DNA of 64,000 bases from Sphingobacterium sp. UBA4616 (GTDB lineage: Bacteria; Bacteroidota; Bacteroidia; Sphingobacteriales; Sphingobacteriaceae), in the NCBI GenBank assembly GCA_002386525.1, contig DGIS01000034.1:6878-70877 (forward strand), written 5' to 3'. The position numbers were made by a program, and so were the translations under genes. Shown here one piece after another: positions 52,847-63,200 of this stretch. The first letter of the stretch is position 1. Each line of letters starts with the position of its first letter. Below the pieces are notes generated by a model, which was not told the DNA's origin, ran no database searches, and saw only the letters and a program-made list of their open reading frames with translations.

Positions 52847-54685
52847 TTATTGAATCGGCACCAAAGTAATCGATGCAATCTCTGGTAAAGTATTGCCTTC
52901 GATGGCTACAGCTTTTAAAGTTACTTTTGTACTGGGCTCGCCAATTACTTGCTGGGACACCTCAATGATCCCTATTAGAACTTCCTTAAATTTAGTATCT
53001 TTTTCAGCTACGAATGTGCATGGCAGCTGCTGTCCAAGCATCGAGAGTGCAATCTTGCCGTGCTGACTGCTATTGGCCAGATAACTGACGAGCACGCGAT
53101 ACTTCCCTGGTTTTTGAATTTTAATATCCCAAAAAACTTTATCCGCAAGGTCTTTCCATTGACCAATGGCGTTCGGGCGGTTTGGATCATGGGTATGCGC
53201 ACCAATAATTTTTAATCCCTTTCCTTCCTGTAATTTTGCATTATTAGCGTTCATCACGATACGTCCGTCTGCCTGTGTTTGGGTCAGGCTTTCCTCAACA
53301 ATCGGCTTCCCCTGGATTTCGACCACAATAACCTTCGGTCCTTTTTTACTGTCGAAGATATCAACAGGAATTGCTGGTCTCCCGTTTTCTATAGTGGATT
53401 TCAATTTCATTTGAGGTGAAGCTAGGGCGTAAACAGCCGTCACTTTATTTTTGATGGGCAGATTTATTTTTCCATCGGCCGGACGATCAAAAACATGCAG
53501 ATACAGCTTCCCATTTTTTTGGGTACAATACCCCCAATCCAAGGCTTGGAAAGGGCTCGCGGTGGTACCGTAAATAGCTTCGCTATTGATCTTCATCCAC
53601 TCCCCGATTTGCTCCATAATTTGCACTGCAGGTTCAGGAATGGCTCCGTCACCATCGGGTCCGACATTTAACAAAAAATTTCCTCCTTTACTCACCGTTT
53701 CCACAAATAATTGCATGATCTTGGGAAAGCTTTTCCAATTTTTATCGTGCGCACTATAACCATAACTTTCATTCATGGTATGGCTTACCTCCCAGTACAT
53801 GCCGGGCAAGCCGGTTGGCGGTATATATTTCTCTGGAGTACCAATATCGCCATTCCTATTTTCAAGTCCATTCCAAAATCGATTATTGATAATAATAGTG
53901 GGCTGCCATTTGATCAGATCTGTCAAAATATGTTTCGTCCCCCAGGCTTCGCCCTCGTGCTCTTTATTACTAAAGTCGGGCCACAGCATATCTAAGCGTC
54001 CGTATTGCTGTGCAAGCTCTTTAATCTGGCCATAGAGATAGGCTTTATAGCGTTCATGATCTGGCTGATGCTTATCCACATTCGGGTTCAGCTGAAAGGC
54101 CTCATAAGAATCGGGATGTTGCCAATCCAAGAGCGAATAATAAGCTCCTACTTTCATCCCTTCCTGACGGAAAGCATCCATAATTTCCCGGTAAAGATCT
54201 CTTCCTTTCGGCGATAAATTTGCCGTACCCGTAACATCATTTTTCAAGGCATAAGGTTGTTGGCTATTGAACAGGCTAAAGCCTTCGTGGTGTCGCGAGG
54301 TCAGCACCATATACTTCATACCCGTTTTCTTTGCAAGACGCGCCCAGAATTTCGGATCGAAAGAACGTAATGTGAATTTTGGTTTCAGCACTTCAGCATA
54401 CCGCTTACTGGGTATCTTACCCCATGTCTGTATCCACTCGGCATAATGCTGTGGGTACTGCTTCCCTTCAAAAGAACCTCCTGCTGCACTGTACAATCCC
54501 CAATGGATAAAAAGGCCAAAACGGGCTTCCTTAAACCATTCCATACGCTTTTCTTGGGTTTCCTGCCAGCCGGCTACCCCCTCATAGGGTAGCGACTTAG
54601 TCTGTGAAATGGCTGCATCGATGCTGCATAAAAACAGAACCAAGGCTACTGTAAACTGCCACTTTAAAAAAATGATTTTCTTCAT
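52847..54685 (-). CDS. GH29 alpha-L-fucosidase with C-terminal beta-sandwich
   Basis: A 612-residue exported enzyme: signal peptide (to about 28), a GH29 catalytic barrel (about 40-380) and a C-terminal beta-sandwich (about 480-610) resembling a carbohydrate-binding module. The barrel shows WFKEARFGLFIHWGLYS, LTSRHHEGFSLF and the nucleophile Asp237 in LDMLWPDFSN. GH29 enzymes release alpha-L-fucose with retention. No lipobox, so probably periplasmic. Together with the GH29 domain of the fusion enzyme upstream it makes two fucosidases in one locus, presumably for different linkages. Confidence 0.9.
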   Translation of the reverse strand: MKKIIFLKWQFTVALVLFLCSIDAAISQTKSLPYEGVAGWQETQEKRMEWFKEARFGLFIHWGLYSAAGGSFEGKQYPQHYAEWIQTWGKIPSKRYAEVLKPKFTLRSFDPKFWARLAKKTGMKYMVLTSRHHEGFSLFNSQQPYALKNDVTGTANLSPKGRDLYREIMDAFRQEGMKVGAYYSLLDWQHPDSYEAFQLNPNVDKHQPDHERYKAYLYGQIKELAQQYGRLDMLWPDFSNKEHEGEAWGTKHILTDLIKWQPTIIINNRFWNGLENRNGDIGTPEKYIPPTGLPGMYWEVSHTMNESYGYSAHDKNWKSFPKIMQLFVETVSKGGNFLLNVGPDGDGAIPEPAVQIMEQIGEWMKINSEAIYGTTASPFQALDWGYCTQKNGKLYLHVFDRPADGKINLPIKNKVTAVYALASPQMKLKSTIENGRPAIPVDIFDSKKGPKVIVVEIQGKPIVEESLTQTQADGRIVMNANNAKLQEGKGLKIIGAHTHDPNRPNAIGQWKDLADKVFWDIKIQKPGKYRVLVSYLANSSQHGKIALSMLGQQLPCTFVAEKDTKFKEVLIGIIEVSQQVIGEPSTKVTLKAVAIEGNTLPEIASITLVPIQ

Positions 54686-54739
54686 GATATCGATTTATAC
54701 ATATAAGTTTTATTTATTCGGATGATAGGCTACTGACGA

Positions 54740-55711
54740 TTAGAAGCCCAAAGTTTCAATTTCCTCCTGAATGGCATTGTACGCTATGTTCGCATCCTCC
54801 ACCGCTATTCCCTTTGATAAACCAGGCCTCCTATGACCTGTAAAAGTCAACCATGCGTTTTTCATAATCGTCTGTCTTTTTAAAATAAGTGTATATAATT
54901 GGATCATGCGTGGTTTACCGCGCAAATTGTCCTCCCATGTACTTTGAAGTGGAAAGCTAGGCATCAGGTGCTGTATAATTTCCTTTGCCATTAGCCAATG
55001 GCCCAGTTCGCCAGGGTGTATGCCATCCGCAGCCAGCTTAAAATGGGGTTCCCTCTCGATCCTAGCTTCCAAGTAGCGACGCATGGCAAAATGCAGGTCT
55101 ATGATTTCCCAGGACTGCATTTTGGCATAGCCAATTAGCCATTGCGCATAACGATCCAATACGTTATTATAACCATTAAGCCGGAGCTGCGGATCATCAT
55201 GTACAGGCGGAGTCATCCATAGGATGCGCTTCACACCAGCATCAACCAAGCGTGTGTGAAGCCGTATTATCCCATTTTTGTAGGCTTCAAAACGGACGGA
55301 ATCAAAAGGAAGGTAGATTCCGTCGTTCATGCCATAACAGACAAAAACAACCTCGGGATTGATTTTATCAAGTACATTGTCCAAACGGTCAAACAGACAA
55401 GGTCGGATAAATTTACCTTCCGCATGATTTGGTTCACTAAGACCAGATACTGTCTCGCTCGGCAGCCCAGAATTGATAAACCGAGATTTCGTTTTCGGAT
55501 GTAGACTGAGAAATAGAGCCTCCGTCATAGCGACATATTGCCCTGCATAAGTAATGCTGTTTCCTAAAAAAAGAATCGTTTTACCTTCACCCCAAGAAAA
55601 ATGATCCCTATTATTCTGCCCGGAAGCTTGCATACACCAAAAATCTAAACAGACAAACAGCAACAAGACGTTCTTTTTATTTGAGTTTAATACTCGCTTT
55701 AATTTCATCAT
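54740..55711 (-). CDS. SGNH/GDSL hydrolase
   Basis: A 323-residue exported hydrolase. It has the nucleophile block LFLGNSITYAG (Ser52), block II with NSGLPSET, block III GMNDG and block V DGIHPGE with Asp229 and His232, so the catalytic set is complete. SGNH enzymes in glycan loci usually remove acetyl esters. It lies 54 bp before the GH29 gene and 23 bp after the fusion enzyme gene. The substrate is inferred only from its place in PUL C. Confidence 0.85.
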   Translation of the reverse strand: MMKLKRVLNSNKKNVLLLFVCLDFWCMQASGQNNRDHFSWGEGKTILFLGNSITYAGQYVAMTEALFLSLHPKTKSRFINSGLPSETVSGLSEPNHAEGKFIRPCLFDRLDNVLDKINPEVVFVCYGMNDGIYLPFDSVRFEAYKNGIIRLHTRLVDAGVKRILWMTPPVHDDPQLRLNGYNNVLDRYAQWLIGYAKMQSWEIIDLHFAMRRYLEARIEREPHFKLAADGIHPGELGHWLMAKEIIQHLMPSFPLQSTWEDNLRGKPRMIQLYTLILKRQTIMKNAWLTFTGHRRPGLSKGIAVEDANIAYNAIQEEIETLGF

Positions 55712-55734
55712 AATCGATTTAGCCCATCTTCTGG

Positions 55735-58377
55735 TTAGCCTAATTTTATCTTGAGGGTATAGCCTAAGGTACTATTTTGTGTCTTCTTGGGTAATTTCAG
55801 CCGCAATGCATGCTTATCCTGCTTAAAACGAACCTGACCATACCCTAAGATTTCCACTGACTTTACTTTAGCTTTATTCTGGTTCAGGGACTTCAGATGG
55901 ACTATTCCATCCTTAGGCGCTACGAGAGCCATAGCATAAACACAGTCATTTTTTTGGGTAAACCAAAAATCCGAAGGTGTAAAAGATGCTCTAAATCCTT
56001 CTTTCTCCCGTTGCTCAGTATCCCTTATCCGAATCAGTGTTGGTCCCTCATGTGTGGTGATCCAGGGTGATGTTCCATAAACCGCCTCAGCATTAAAACG
56101 CAACCATTTTCCTAAGATAGCCAGATTATTTTTTACAGGTGTAGCTATATTTCCTTCTGCATCTGGGCCAATATTGAGCATATAATTACCACCTTTGCTG
56201 ACGATTTCCAAAAGCCAATAACGCAGTTCGTCCACATCTTTCCAATCTTGGTCATAAGATTTATAGCCCCAGGAATGGTTAAATGTCCCGATGGCTTCCC
56301 AAGGTTGACCAAAACGTTCCGAAGGTTCGGGAATGCGATTATCACCGGGAATGGCATAATCGCCCATACCATTGCCAATCCGTTCCGAAACAATCACACC
56401 TGGGTTACAAACATATACAGTTTTATAGAAACGGAAGCTCTGTTCAGCGGTCATCAGTCCGGGCATATCAAACCAGATGTATTTCAGCTGTTTGAACCGT
56501 GTCAAAATTTCCTTTACCTGAGGAATTGCTTTTTCGTTGAGATAGGAAGCATAGGAATTGGGGCTTGGATCCCAACGGTTGGCACCGAAATCATCGGTTT
56601 TTATATTTGTAAGATCATTTTGAGCTTTGCTCACAGCATATTGCGCATCACTACCATCCCGCCAATCGATATTTTGGGAATAATACACACCAAAATCCAG
56701 ATTATGCCGAACACAGGCATCGTAAAGTTCCTGAAGAACGTCACGTTTGTAGGGTGTGGCCTGTACGCTATTAAATGGGCTTACTTCCGAATGGTATAGG
56801 GCAAATCCATCATGATGCTTGCTAGTTACAACAAGATATTTCATCCCGGCATCCTTGGCCATGCGAACTATTTTATCGGCGTCAAAAGCTTGCGGGGAGA
56901 ATTGATCCGCTAATTGGGCATAGGCTGAGCGCGGAATTTTCGCTACCAATTGAATCCATTCGGCTACACTTGGACTGCCCATATCTTCCATCTTTTTCCC
57001 ATTCCATATTCCACCTGGAATGGCATAAAGCCCCCAATGAATAAAAAGTCCAAATTTTTGCCGCTGAAAATCCTGGAGTGCCTGAGCCTTCTGCTTATTC
57101 ATCTGCTGCCATTCATTCATCAGCTGCGCAAACCGATGTTTACGTTTGTTAAAGCGTATCAGCGCTTCCAGATAGTAATAGTCTGCATAAATCAAGGGTA
57201 CATCAATTTCCCCTTTATGCGGAATGCTACCGACACTATGCTTTAGGACAAATAGGCCATTGGCTCCCACTTCACTTGAATAATTTGAGGAGCCCAATGA
57301 TCGCAAGATCTTTTCAGCCAGATCCAGGTACTCTTGTTGTTGTTCGGGCCTTACATAGTCTACCAGTTCCAACAAAGCAGAAGCGGTGACGGCTGCTGCT
57401 GATGCATCTCTGGGTATGGTTTCAAAATCGTCTTTTTGATACGTCCAGTTTGGAACAAACCCCGGTTGATCGACATCAAAGTCCCACAACGGAACCCCAT
57501 CGTTAGGCAATCGTGGATGCTTTGCATAAAAATCAGCCATTTTTTGTGCGGCTTGAAGATACATTGGGTCTTTCGTTTCGCGGTACATCAGCACAAAGCC
57601 ATACAATCCCCAGGCTTGCCCCCTCGCCCAGGCGGAATTATCCGAAAAGCCCTGTGCAGTTTCTTTGCTTAATACTGCACCTGTATTGGGGTCATACGAA
57701 ACCACATGATAAGAACTGTAATCTGGTCGATATTGATTTTTTAGCGTTGTCTGTGCATGCCGAATGGCGACATTACGGTAGACGGAGTCACCTGATAATT
57801 TGGAAGCCAAAAAAAGCAGTTCCAAATTCATCATATTGTCGATAATAACCGGAAACTGATAACGATGCTTACCATCCCAGGAAGGAAATACATCCCAAGA
57901 TTTAATTGCGCCTACCTTCGGGTTGAAACGGGTTAAGAGAGATTTGGCACTCTGGATTAAGATTGATTTGATGGTACTATCACCAGTCAACCGATAAACA
58001 TTCCCATAACTGCTATTCATCACGAAACCAATATCATGATGCTGCGTATTAAATTGATTTTGACGTAATGAATTTGTCCATTTTAATGCGGCGTCCCGCC
58101 ATCGATCATCGCCGGTATATTCAAAGACATACCAAAGGCAACCCGGCCAAAAGCCGCCTGTCCAATCCCGGATATCCGTAAAAGTTGTTTTCCCATTTCG
58201 ATCTGCCGATCGCGGATAGTTACTCAGGTCGGTATGGTGTTGATACAGTAAGGCGTACTGCCGTTCCGCTAAATCAAATCCTTTTTTCACAAAATCACTT
58301 GTATCAGCACGCAACAGAAAAGGATAATAAAAGATCAAAAAATAAATAACGTATAGGCTATATCTAAAAACGATCAT
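55735..58377 (-). CDS. GH88-GH29 fusion: unsaturated uronyl hydrolase plus alpha-L-fucosidase
   Basis: An 880-residue exported two-enzyme chain. After a signal peptide (to about 25), residues 28-410 form a GH88 (alpha/alpha)6 domain: DWTGGFWPGCLWYV, NTQHHDIGFVMNSSYGN (Asp115) and VIIDNMMNLELL (Asp180), the two aspartates of the family. A short linker leads to a GH29 barrel (about 425-780): KFGLFIHWGLYAIPGG, VTSKHHDGFALY and nucleophile Asp637 in YIWFDMPG, then a beta-sandwich. GH88 removes the unsaturated uronic acid left by a polysaccharide lyase; GH29 removes fucose. One chain carrying both implies that the residues are close together in the substrate. The reading frame is continuous. Confidence 0.88.
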   Translation of the reverse strand: MIVFRYSLYVIYFLIFYYPFLLRADTSDFVKKGFDLAERQYALLYQHHTDLSNYPRSADRNGKTTFTDIRDWTGGFWPGCLWYVFEYTGDDRWRDAALKWTNSLRQNQFNTQHHDIGFVMNSSYGNVYRLTGDSTIKSILIQSAKSLLTRFNPKVGAIKSWDVFPSWDGKHRYQFPVIIDNMMNLELLFLASKLSGDSVYRNVAIRHAQTTLKNQYRPDYSSYHVVSYDPNTGAVLSKETAQGFSDNSAWARGQAWGLYGFVLMYRETKDPMYLQAAQKMADFYAKHPRLPNDGVPLWDFDVDQPGFVPNWTYQKDDFETIPRDASAAAVTASALLELVDYVRPEQQQEYLDLAEKILRSLGSSNYSSEVGANGLFVLKHSVGSIPHKGEIDVPLIYADYYYLEALIRFNKRKHRFAQLMNEWQQMNKQKAQALQDFQRQKFGLFIHWGLYAIPGGIWNGKKMEDMGSPSVAEWIQLVAKIPRSAYAQLADQFSPQAFDADKIVRMAKDAGMKYLVVTSKHHDGFALYHSEVSPFNSVQATPYKRDVLQELYDACVRHNLDFGVYYSQNIDWRDGSDAQYAVSKAQNDLTNIKTDDFGANRWDPSPNSYASYLNEKAIPQVKEILTRFKQLKYIWFDMPGLMTAEQSFRFYKTVYVCNPGVIVSERIGNGMGDYAIPGDNRIPEPSERFGQPWEAIGTFNHSWGYKSYDQDWKDVDELRYWLLEIVSKGGNYMLNIGPDAEGNIATPVKNNLAILGKWLRFNAEAVYGTSPWITTHEGPTLIRIRDTEQREKEGFRASFTPSDFWFTQKNDCVYAMALVAPKDGIVHLKSLNQNKAKVKSVEILGYGQVRFKQDKHALRLKLPKKTQNSTLGYTLKIKLG

Positions 58378-58398
58378 ATTTAGGTTTATTTAGGTGGC

Positions 58399-58431
58399 GC
58401 CGGGGATCGCCTAGAAGTTTTCTTCCCCGGC
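58399..58431 (-). other. GC-rich intercistronic hairpin between susD and the fusion enzyme gene
   Basis: GCCGGGGA / TCCCCGGC, a perfect 8-bp stem with a 17-nt loop and no T-run. It lies in the 65-bp gap after susD and may protect the susCD mRNA or reduce expression of downstream enzymes. Confidence 0.5.
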
Positions 58432-58442
58432 TTGAATTTATG

Positions 58443-60218
58443 TTAGTCTATCCAGCCTGGATTTTGCACCAGGTTCACGTTCATTTGTATTTCTGAGGTA
58501 GGAATAGGCCATACATTTAAGAAATCGCCCTTATAGCTATAATTCCCAACATTTGTTCCCCAAACCTGCTTACGTCCATTGCCCGCTTTAAACACGGTCT
58601 CTTTCCAGGTTCCCCAGCGCAATTCGTCAAAATAATTGATGCCTTCATTCGGAAACTCCACACGACGTTCGTTGCGGATACGCAGGCGTAAGCCTTCCTT
58701 CCCAGCGACAGTAGTTGCGGCATTGGAATTTAACAGCGCTACGCCAGCACGTTGCCGTACTTCATTGACTTTTGCAATCGCTTCATTCAATTTTCCATCT
58801 TCATTTAGTGCCTCAGCCCACATCAGCAATATGTCTGCATAGCGGAAGATCGGGAAATCAATGGGGCCATAATTACGGTCAACAATCTCATTAACCCCCT
58901 CTGCGACAAATTTTCGGTAAAAATAAAAGAAGTTGATCTGTGTATCACTCTGAATATCGCCGTCTACCTGTGCTTGTCCACGAAACGGCCAGCGCATAGA
59001 TTGAAGGCTTTCCACATTAGTAAAATTATAGGCGCCTCTAAAAGTTGAATAGGGCGTCACGACATTGGCCTGCAAGCGTGGATCTCGATTTTCATAGGCC
59101 TTTTTGATACGTTCTTCATTACCTTGAGGCAGGTATAGACTCATCTTTGCTCCTCTTAATGTTGCAGCAGCTTTCTCGGCCTCCGTCAGGTTGTTCCGAA
59201 GAAAAAAGACTTCCCGCTCATTTTCAGTTAAGCTGCTATATCCAGGAATAACTTTATTCCATTCAAATTGAGAACCGTCAGTATTTTCATAGAGATCGAC
59301 CAAATGCGGCGAGGGCATATAATAATTCCATCCGCGCGAATAGACGGAAGGCCAACCACAGAATAGCTGCATATTATTCCCATATCCCTGTTCACTACGA
59401 TGCTGAATGGAAAAAATCATCTCAGGACACTGTTCATTAGCCTCTTTAAATAGGGCTTTATAATCGCCAAAGAGTGTGTGGCCAGCATCTTTAACTTTTT
59501 GAAAATCAGCCACCGCCTTCGTCCAATCTTTTCGGTAGAGATAAACTTTACCCCTTAAGGCATAAGCGGCCGCCTTTGTTGCATGCCCATAGTTGGCATT
59601 GCCGGCAGTATACCGATCTGGGAAATTGGGTTCTGCAATACAATCGTTTAGGTCTGCTAATATTTGATTCCACACCTCCTCTTCCGAACTACGTCCTTTG
59701 ATAGCCTCAGCGGCTGTAAAAGGTTCGAGATAAATTGGCACCCCCTTGTAGAGCTGATTGAGCCGGAAGTAAAAATAAGCGCGGAGAAATTTTGCTTCAG
59801 CGAGGTATTTTGCTTTCTTTTCGGCCGTTGAAGGTGACTTTATGGGAATATTTTTTAATGCATCATTTGCACGCTGAATCCCTTCATATTGAATTTTCCA
59901 AACATTTACAAATAAAGGGTCACCAGCAGTAATGGTACCTGTCAATAAGGGCTCATCAAAACGGGCCTGCCCCGTATAGGAGAAACGGTCAAACTGATAC
60001 AGCTCATAAGGAGAGATCAGTCCGCTATGCCCCATTAGTAGACGAAAGGAACTATAGATTCCTGCAATGCCCAAATCAGTTAAATTATCGGTTGTCCACA
60101 TCGTTGCTGTAGAGACCGAAGAATATGGGGAGGTGTCCAAAAGATCTTTTTTACAACTCGCTATACTGATCAGTAATACGATCGCTAGAAATTTTTTTAT
60201 CTTTTTCATGATTCTCAT
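58443..60218 (-). CDS. SusD family lipoprotein (PUL C)
   Basis: A 591-residue lipoprotein (lipobox SIASC, then KKDLLDTSP). SusD landmarks are YLAEAKFLRAYFYFRLNQLYKGVPIY, FPIFRYADILLMWAEALNEDG, RNERRVEFPNEGINYFDELRWGTW and the terminal NLVQNPGWID. ATGs at codons 1 and 4 are possible starts; the second begins the signal peptide proper. It pairs with the SusC encoded 5 bp upstream. Confidence 0.92.
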   Translation of the reverse strand: MRIMKKIKKFLAIVLLISIASCKKDLLDTSPYSSVSTATMWTTDNLTDLGIAGIYSSFRLLMGHSGLISPYELYQFDRFSYTGQARFDEPLLTGTITAGDPLFVNVWKIQYEGIQRANDALKNIPIKSPSTAEKKAKYLAEAKFLRAYFYFRLNQLYKGVPIYLEPFTAAEAIKGRSSEEEVWNQILADLNDCIAEPNFPDRYTAGNANYGHATKAAAYALRGKVYLYRKDWTKAVADFQKVKDAGHTLFGDYKALFKEANEQCPEMIFSIQHRSEQGYGNNMQLFCGWPSVYSRGWNYYMPSPHLVDLYENTDGSQFEWNKVIPGYSSLTENEREVFFLRNNLTEAEKAAATLRGAKMSLYLPQGNEERIKKAYENRDPRLQANVVTPYSTFRGAYNFTNVESLQSMRWPFRGQAQVDGDIQSDTQINFFYFYRKFVAEGVNEIVDRNYGPIDFPIFRYADILLMWAEALNEDGKLNEAIAKVNEVRQRAGVALLNSNAATTVAGKEGLRLRIRNERRVEFPNEGINYFDELRWGTWKETVFKAGNGRKQVWGTNVGNYSYKGDFLNVWPIPTSEIQMNVNLVQNPGWID

Positions 60219-60223
60219 TCAGA

Positions 60224-63200
60224 TTAAAAGGTAAGATTTAAACCCAGCGAATATTGTCGCATCGTAGGGTAGTTCACAACGGAAGAATTGATCAGCGCAG
60301 GATCATTGCTTGCGGGTCCAATTTCGGGATCTAGCCCGGGGAACTTTGTCCATGTTAATAGGTTTTCACCAGCTAAGTAAATCCGGAGTTTAGCGATCGA
60401 AAAACGATTCGATAAACTTTCGGGTAGCGTATAGCCCAACTGAAGATTCCTTAGCTTCACGAACGAAGCATTATACAAGTAATAATCGCTGGTACGTCCA
60501 TTCTGTGCATCGGTCACTCCTTTTAGACGTGGATAATAACCATCTATCTGATTGTTGGGATCCGAAGGATTGGCGGCATTATAATAATAATGATCGTTTG
60601 CAACCAATGCGGACATCGATTTACCCTGCGCGACGATGGATGAATTGAGATACAGTTCATTCCAATAATATGACATACCTGAAGAAGCCGACCAAATCAT
60701 GGAAGCATCGAATCCTTTGTAGGCCATATTGATACTAAGGCCGTAATTAAATGCCGGTGTTGCCCTTTTGCCCATAAATCGCTGATCGTATACATTTCCG
60801 TAGATGCCATCGGCGTTCATATCCGAATAAATCAAGTCACCATACCAGATCTTTGTAGGATCTATCCCATCGGCAGGTTGAAATGAATAGCCTGCGTCTA
60901 CCATCGCTTTTAACCAAGCCATATCCTGCTCGGTACGAATCATGCCATCATGCGGTCCTCCATTTTTATCAACAGAACCATCTGCTAAGAAATGGCTTCC
61001 TGAACCACGGTAGACATTATACAGATAGAATTCATTAATTTCGTGCCCTTCCAGAATCCGCTGGTTTACCCCATTAGAAACCATACCGATATTGGACTGG
61101 TAAACCCTATTGCCGGCAGCATCGGTAACATAGCCTTCCGACAACGCGCCTTTATATTTTTCGACCCGATTGGTGTTGTAGGCGAAATTGGCTGATAGAC
61201 CATACTTAAAACTGTTGATTTTATCTTGATATCCGACGGTCAATTCAATTCCCCGCTTGCTCACCTCGGCAATATTCATCGTTGCTGCAGTAGCAGTACC
61301 CACCGTTGATGGAATAGTCGGTACATATAAAATCCCATCGGTATAAGCGCGATACGCATCAAATTCGACCGTCAATTTATTTTTTAATGCTGTCGCTGTG
61401 AAGCCCACATTTGTAGTCGTCGTCGTTTCCCAGTGCAACAGATCATTTCCTAGTTTAGTCTGCGCCAAACCACGCACAGCCTGATTATTGAATGAATAAT
61501 TTACAGCACCATATGAGGGAAGATGATCGTAATTGCCCGGAGAAGCATTGTTCCCGGTTTTACCCCACGAGGCCCTTATTCGAAGATCACTAAAAAAGGA
61601 TTTGAGCGGACGCATAAAAGATTCCTCCGATATACGCCATCCTGCAGAAAAAGCGGGAAAGAAGCCCCAGCGTTTGGCGGTTCCAAATCGTGATGATCCA
61701 TCGTACCGAACTACCGCTTCGGCGAGGTATTTGTTATCATAAGCGTAATTGGCACGACCAAAAAAGGATCGCAACCCGTAATCAAGCTCATCACCAGTGA
61801 TGGAACTCATTGTCGTTGCCGAGTTAAATGTTGTCAGATCAGGATGTACAAGTCCAAGTTTGGCCGCTCCGATATTATATTGGTTAAAATACTGTTCATT
61901 ATAGCCCAAAATTCCGCCCACATCGTGTTTGCCAAAAGATCCGGAATAACGCAATACATTATCAATGATCACATTGTAACTCTTGGTGACACCATATTGA
62001 GTTGTTATTTGTCCCGCCGCCAGCGCGGCTGTACTCAATTTGTTGGTTGCAAAATTCCATTTTTCATAAGGTACCTGGTGCGAATTGGTCTCATTATAGG
62101 CATAATTGTAATTTACTTTCGATTCGAATTGCAGCCCTCTCATCAGGTCTAATTTCGCAAATAGTGTGGTATTGAATCGGTTCACCTGGTTCTTTCCGCC
62201 CATCCCATTTAGAAAAGCCAGGGCATTATTTGCGGTGGCTGATTCTTCAGCAGCAGCTGGGAAACCATAAACGCCGTTGTAGTATGGATAAACTCCGGGC
62301 ACCGTTTGGGTGAGGTAAGAATATGCCGTCACCACATCAGCCACACTTAGGTTTTGCATATCCCCAAAGGTTTGGGTACCCACGGTTAAAAACTTAGCGA
62401 CTTTCGACTGTAAGTTTATCCTCATACGTACCTTATCCGCTCCGGTTTCGGGCATCGTTCCGGGATTATTGAAATATCCGACTGAAAAAAGGTATTGCGT
62501 GTTGTCGTTGCCGCCATTTAAAGAGAGATTGTGATTTTGTAAAAGTTTGCGCTGTCCAAAAAGCACATCGCCCCAGTTTGTATTGGGGTAAGCGACCTCA
62601 TTGGGAATTCCAAATTCAGTAAAGCCTTTCGGATTTCTCTTTGCTTCCTCCCAGAGATTGATTGTTGCGTCCGTGTAAACAGCTGCCTGGCCCAAATTCT
62701 TGAAGCCCTCATTCACCAGACGCATATGTTGTGCATAATCGGTGATAAATTCGGGTACATTATTAGGCTGCAGCATCGAAACCATTCCCGTATAGGACAC
62801 ATTGTTTTTCCCCTTGGCTCCCTTTTTTGTGGTAATTAATATAACACCATTTGACCCCAAAGAACCATAAATTGCTGCGGTAGCTGCATCTTTTAAAATT
62901 GAAATCGACTCGACATCGTTTGGATTAACAGCATCCATAGAACCGACGATACCATCGATCACCACCAACGGTGAGGTGTTATTTAAGGTCCCTTTTCCGC
63001 GGATCAGAATATTAGCACCATCTGCTCCAGGTTTTCCTGTTGTATTCTGCACATTAACGCCGGCCGCGAGTCCAGCCAATGAAGAGCTCAGTGTAGCAGT
63101 CGATCGATTTTCAACCGAACTTCCGTTCACAGTTGATACAGCACCAATCACATTTGCGCGCTTCTGACTTCCGTATCCGACAACAACGACCTCATCCAAA

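Noticed and set aside
55735..58377. GH88-GH29 as two genes joined by a frameshift error
   Set aside because: The frame is continuous through the linker, no internal stop or separate GH29 signal peptide is present, and both halves are complete.
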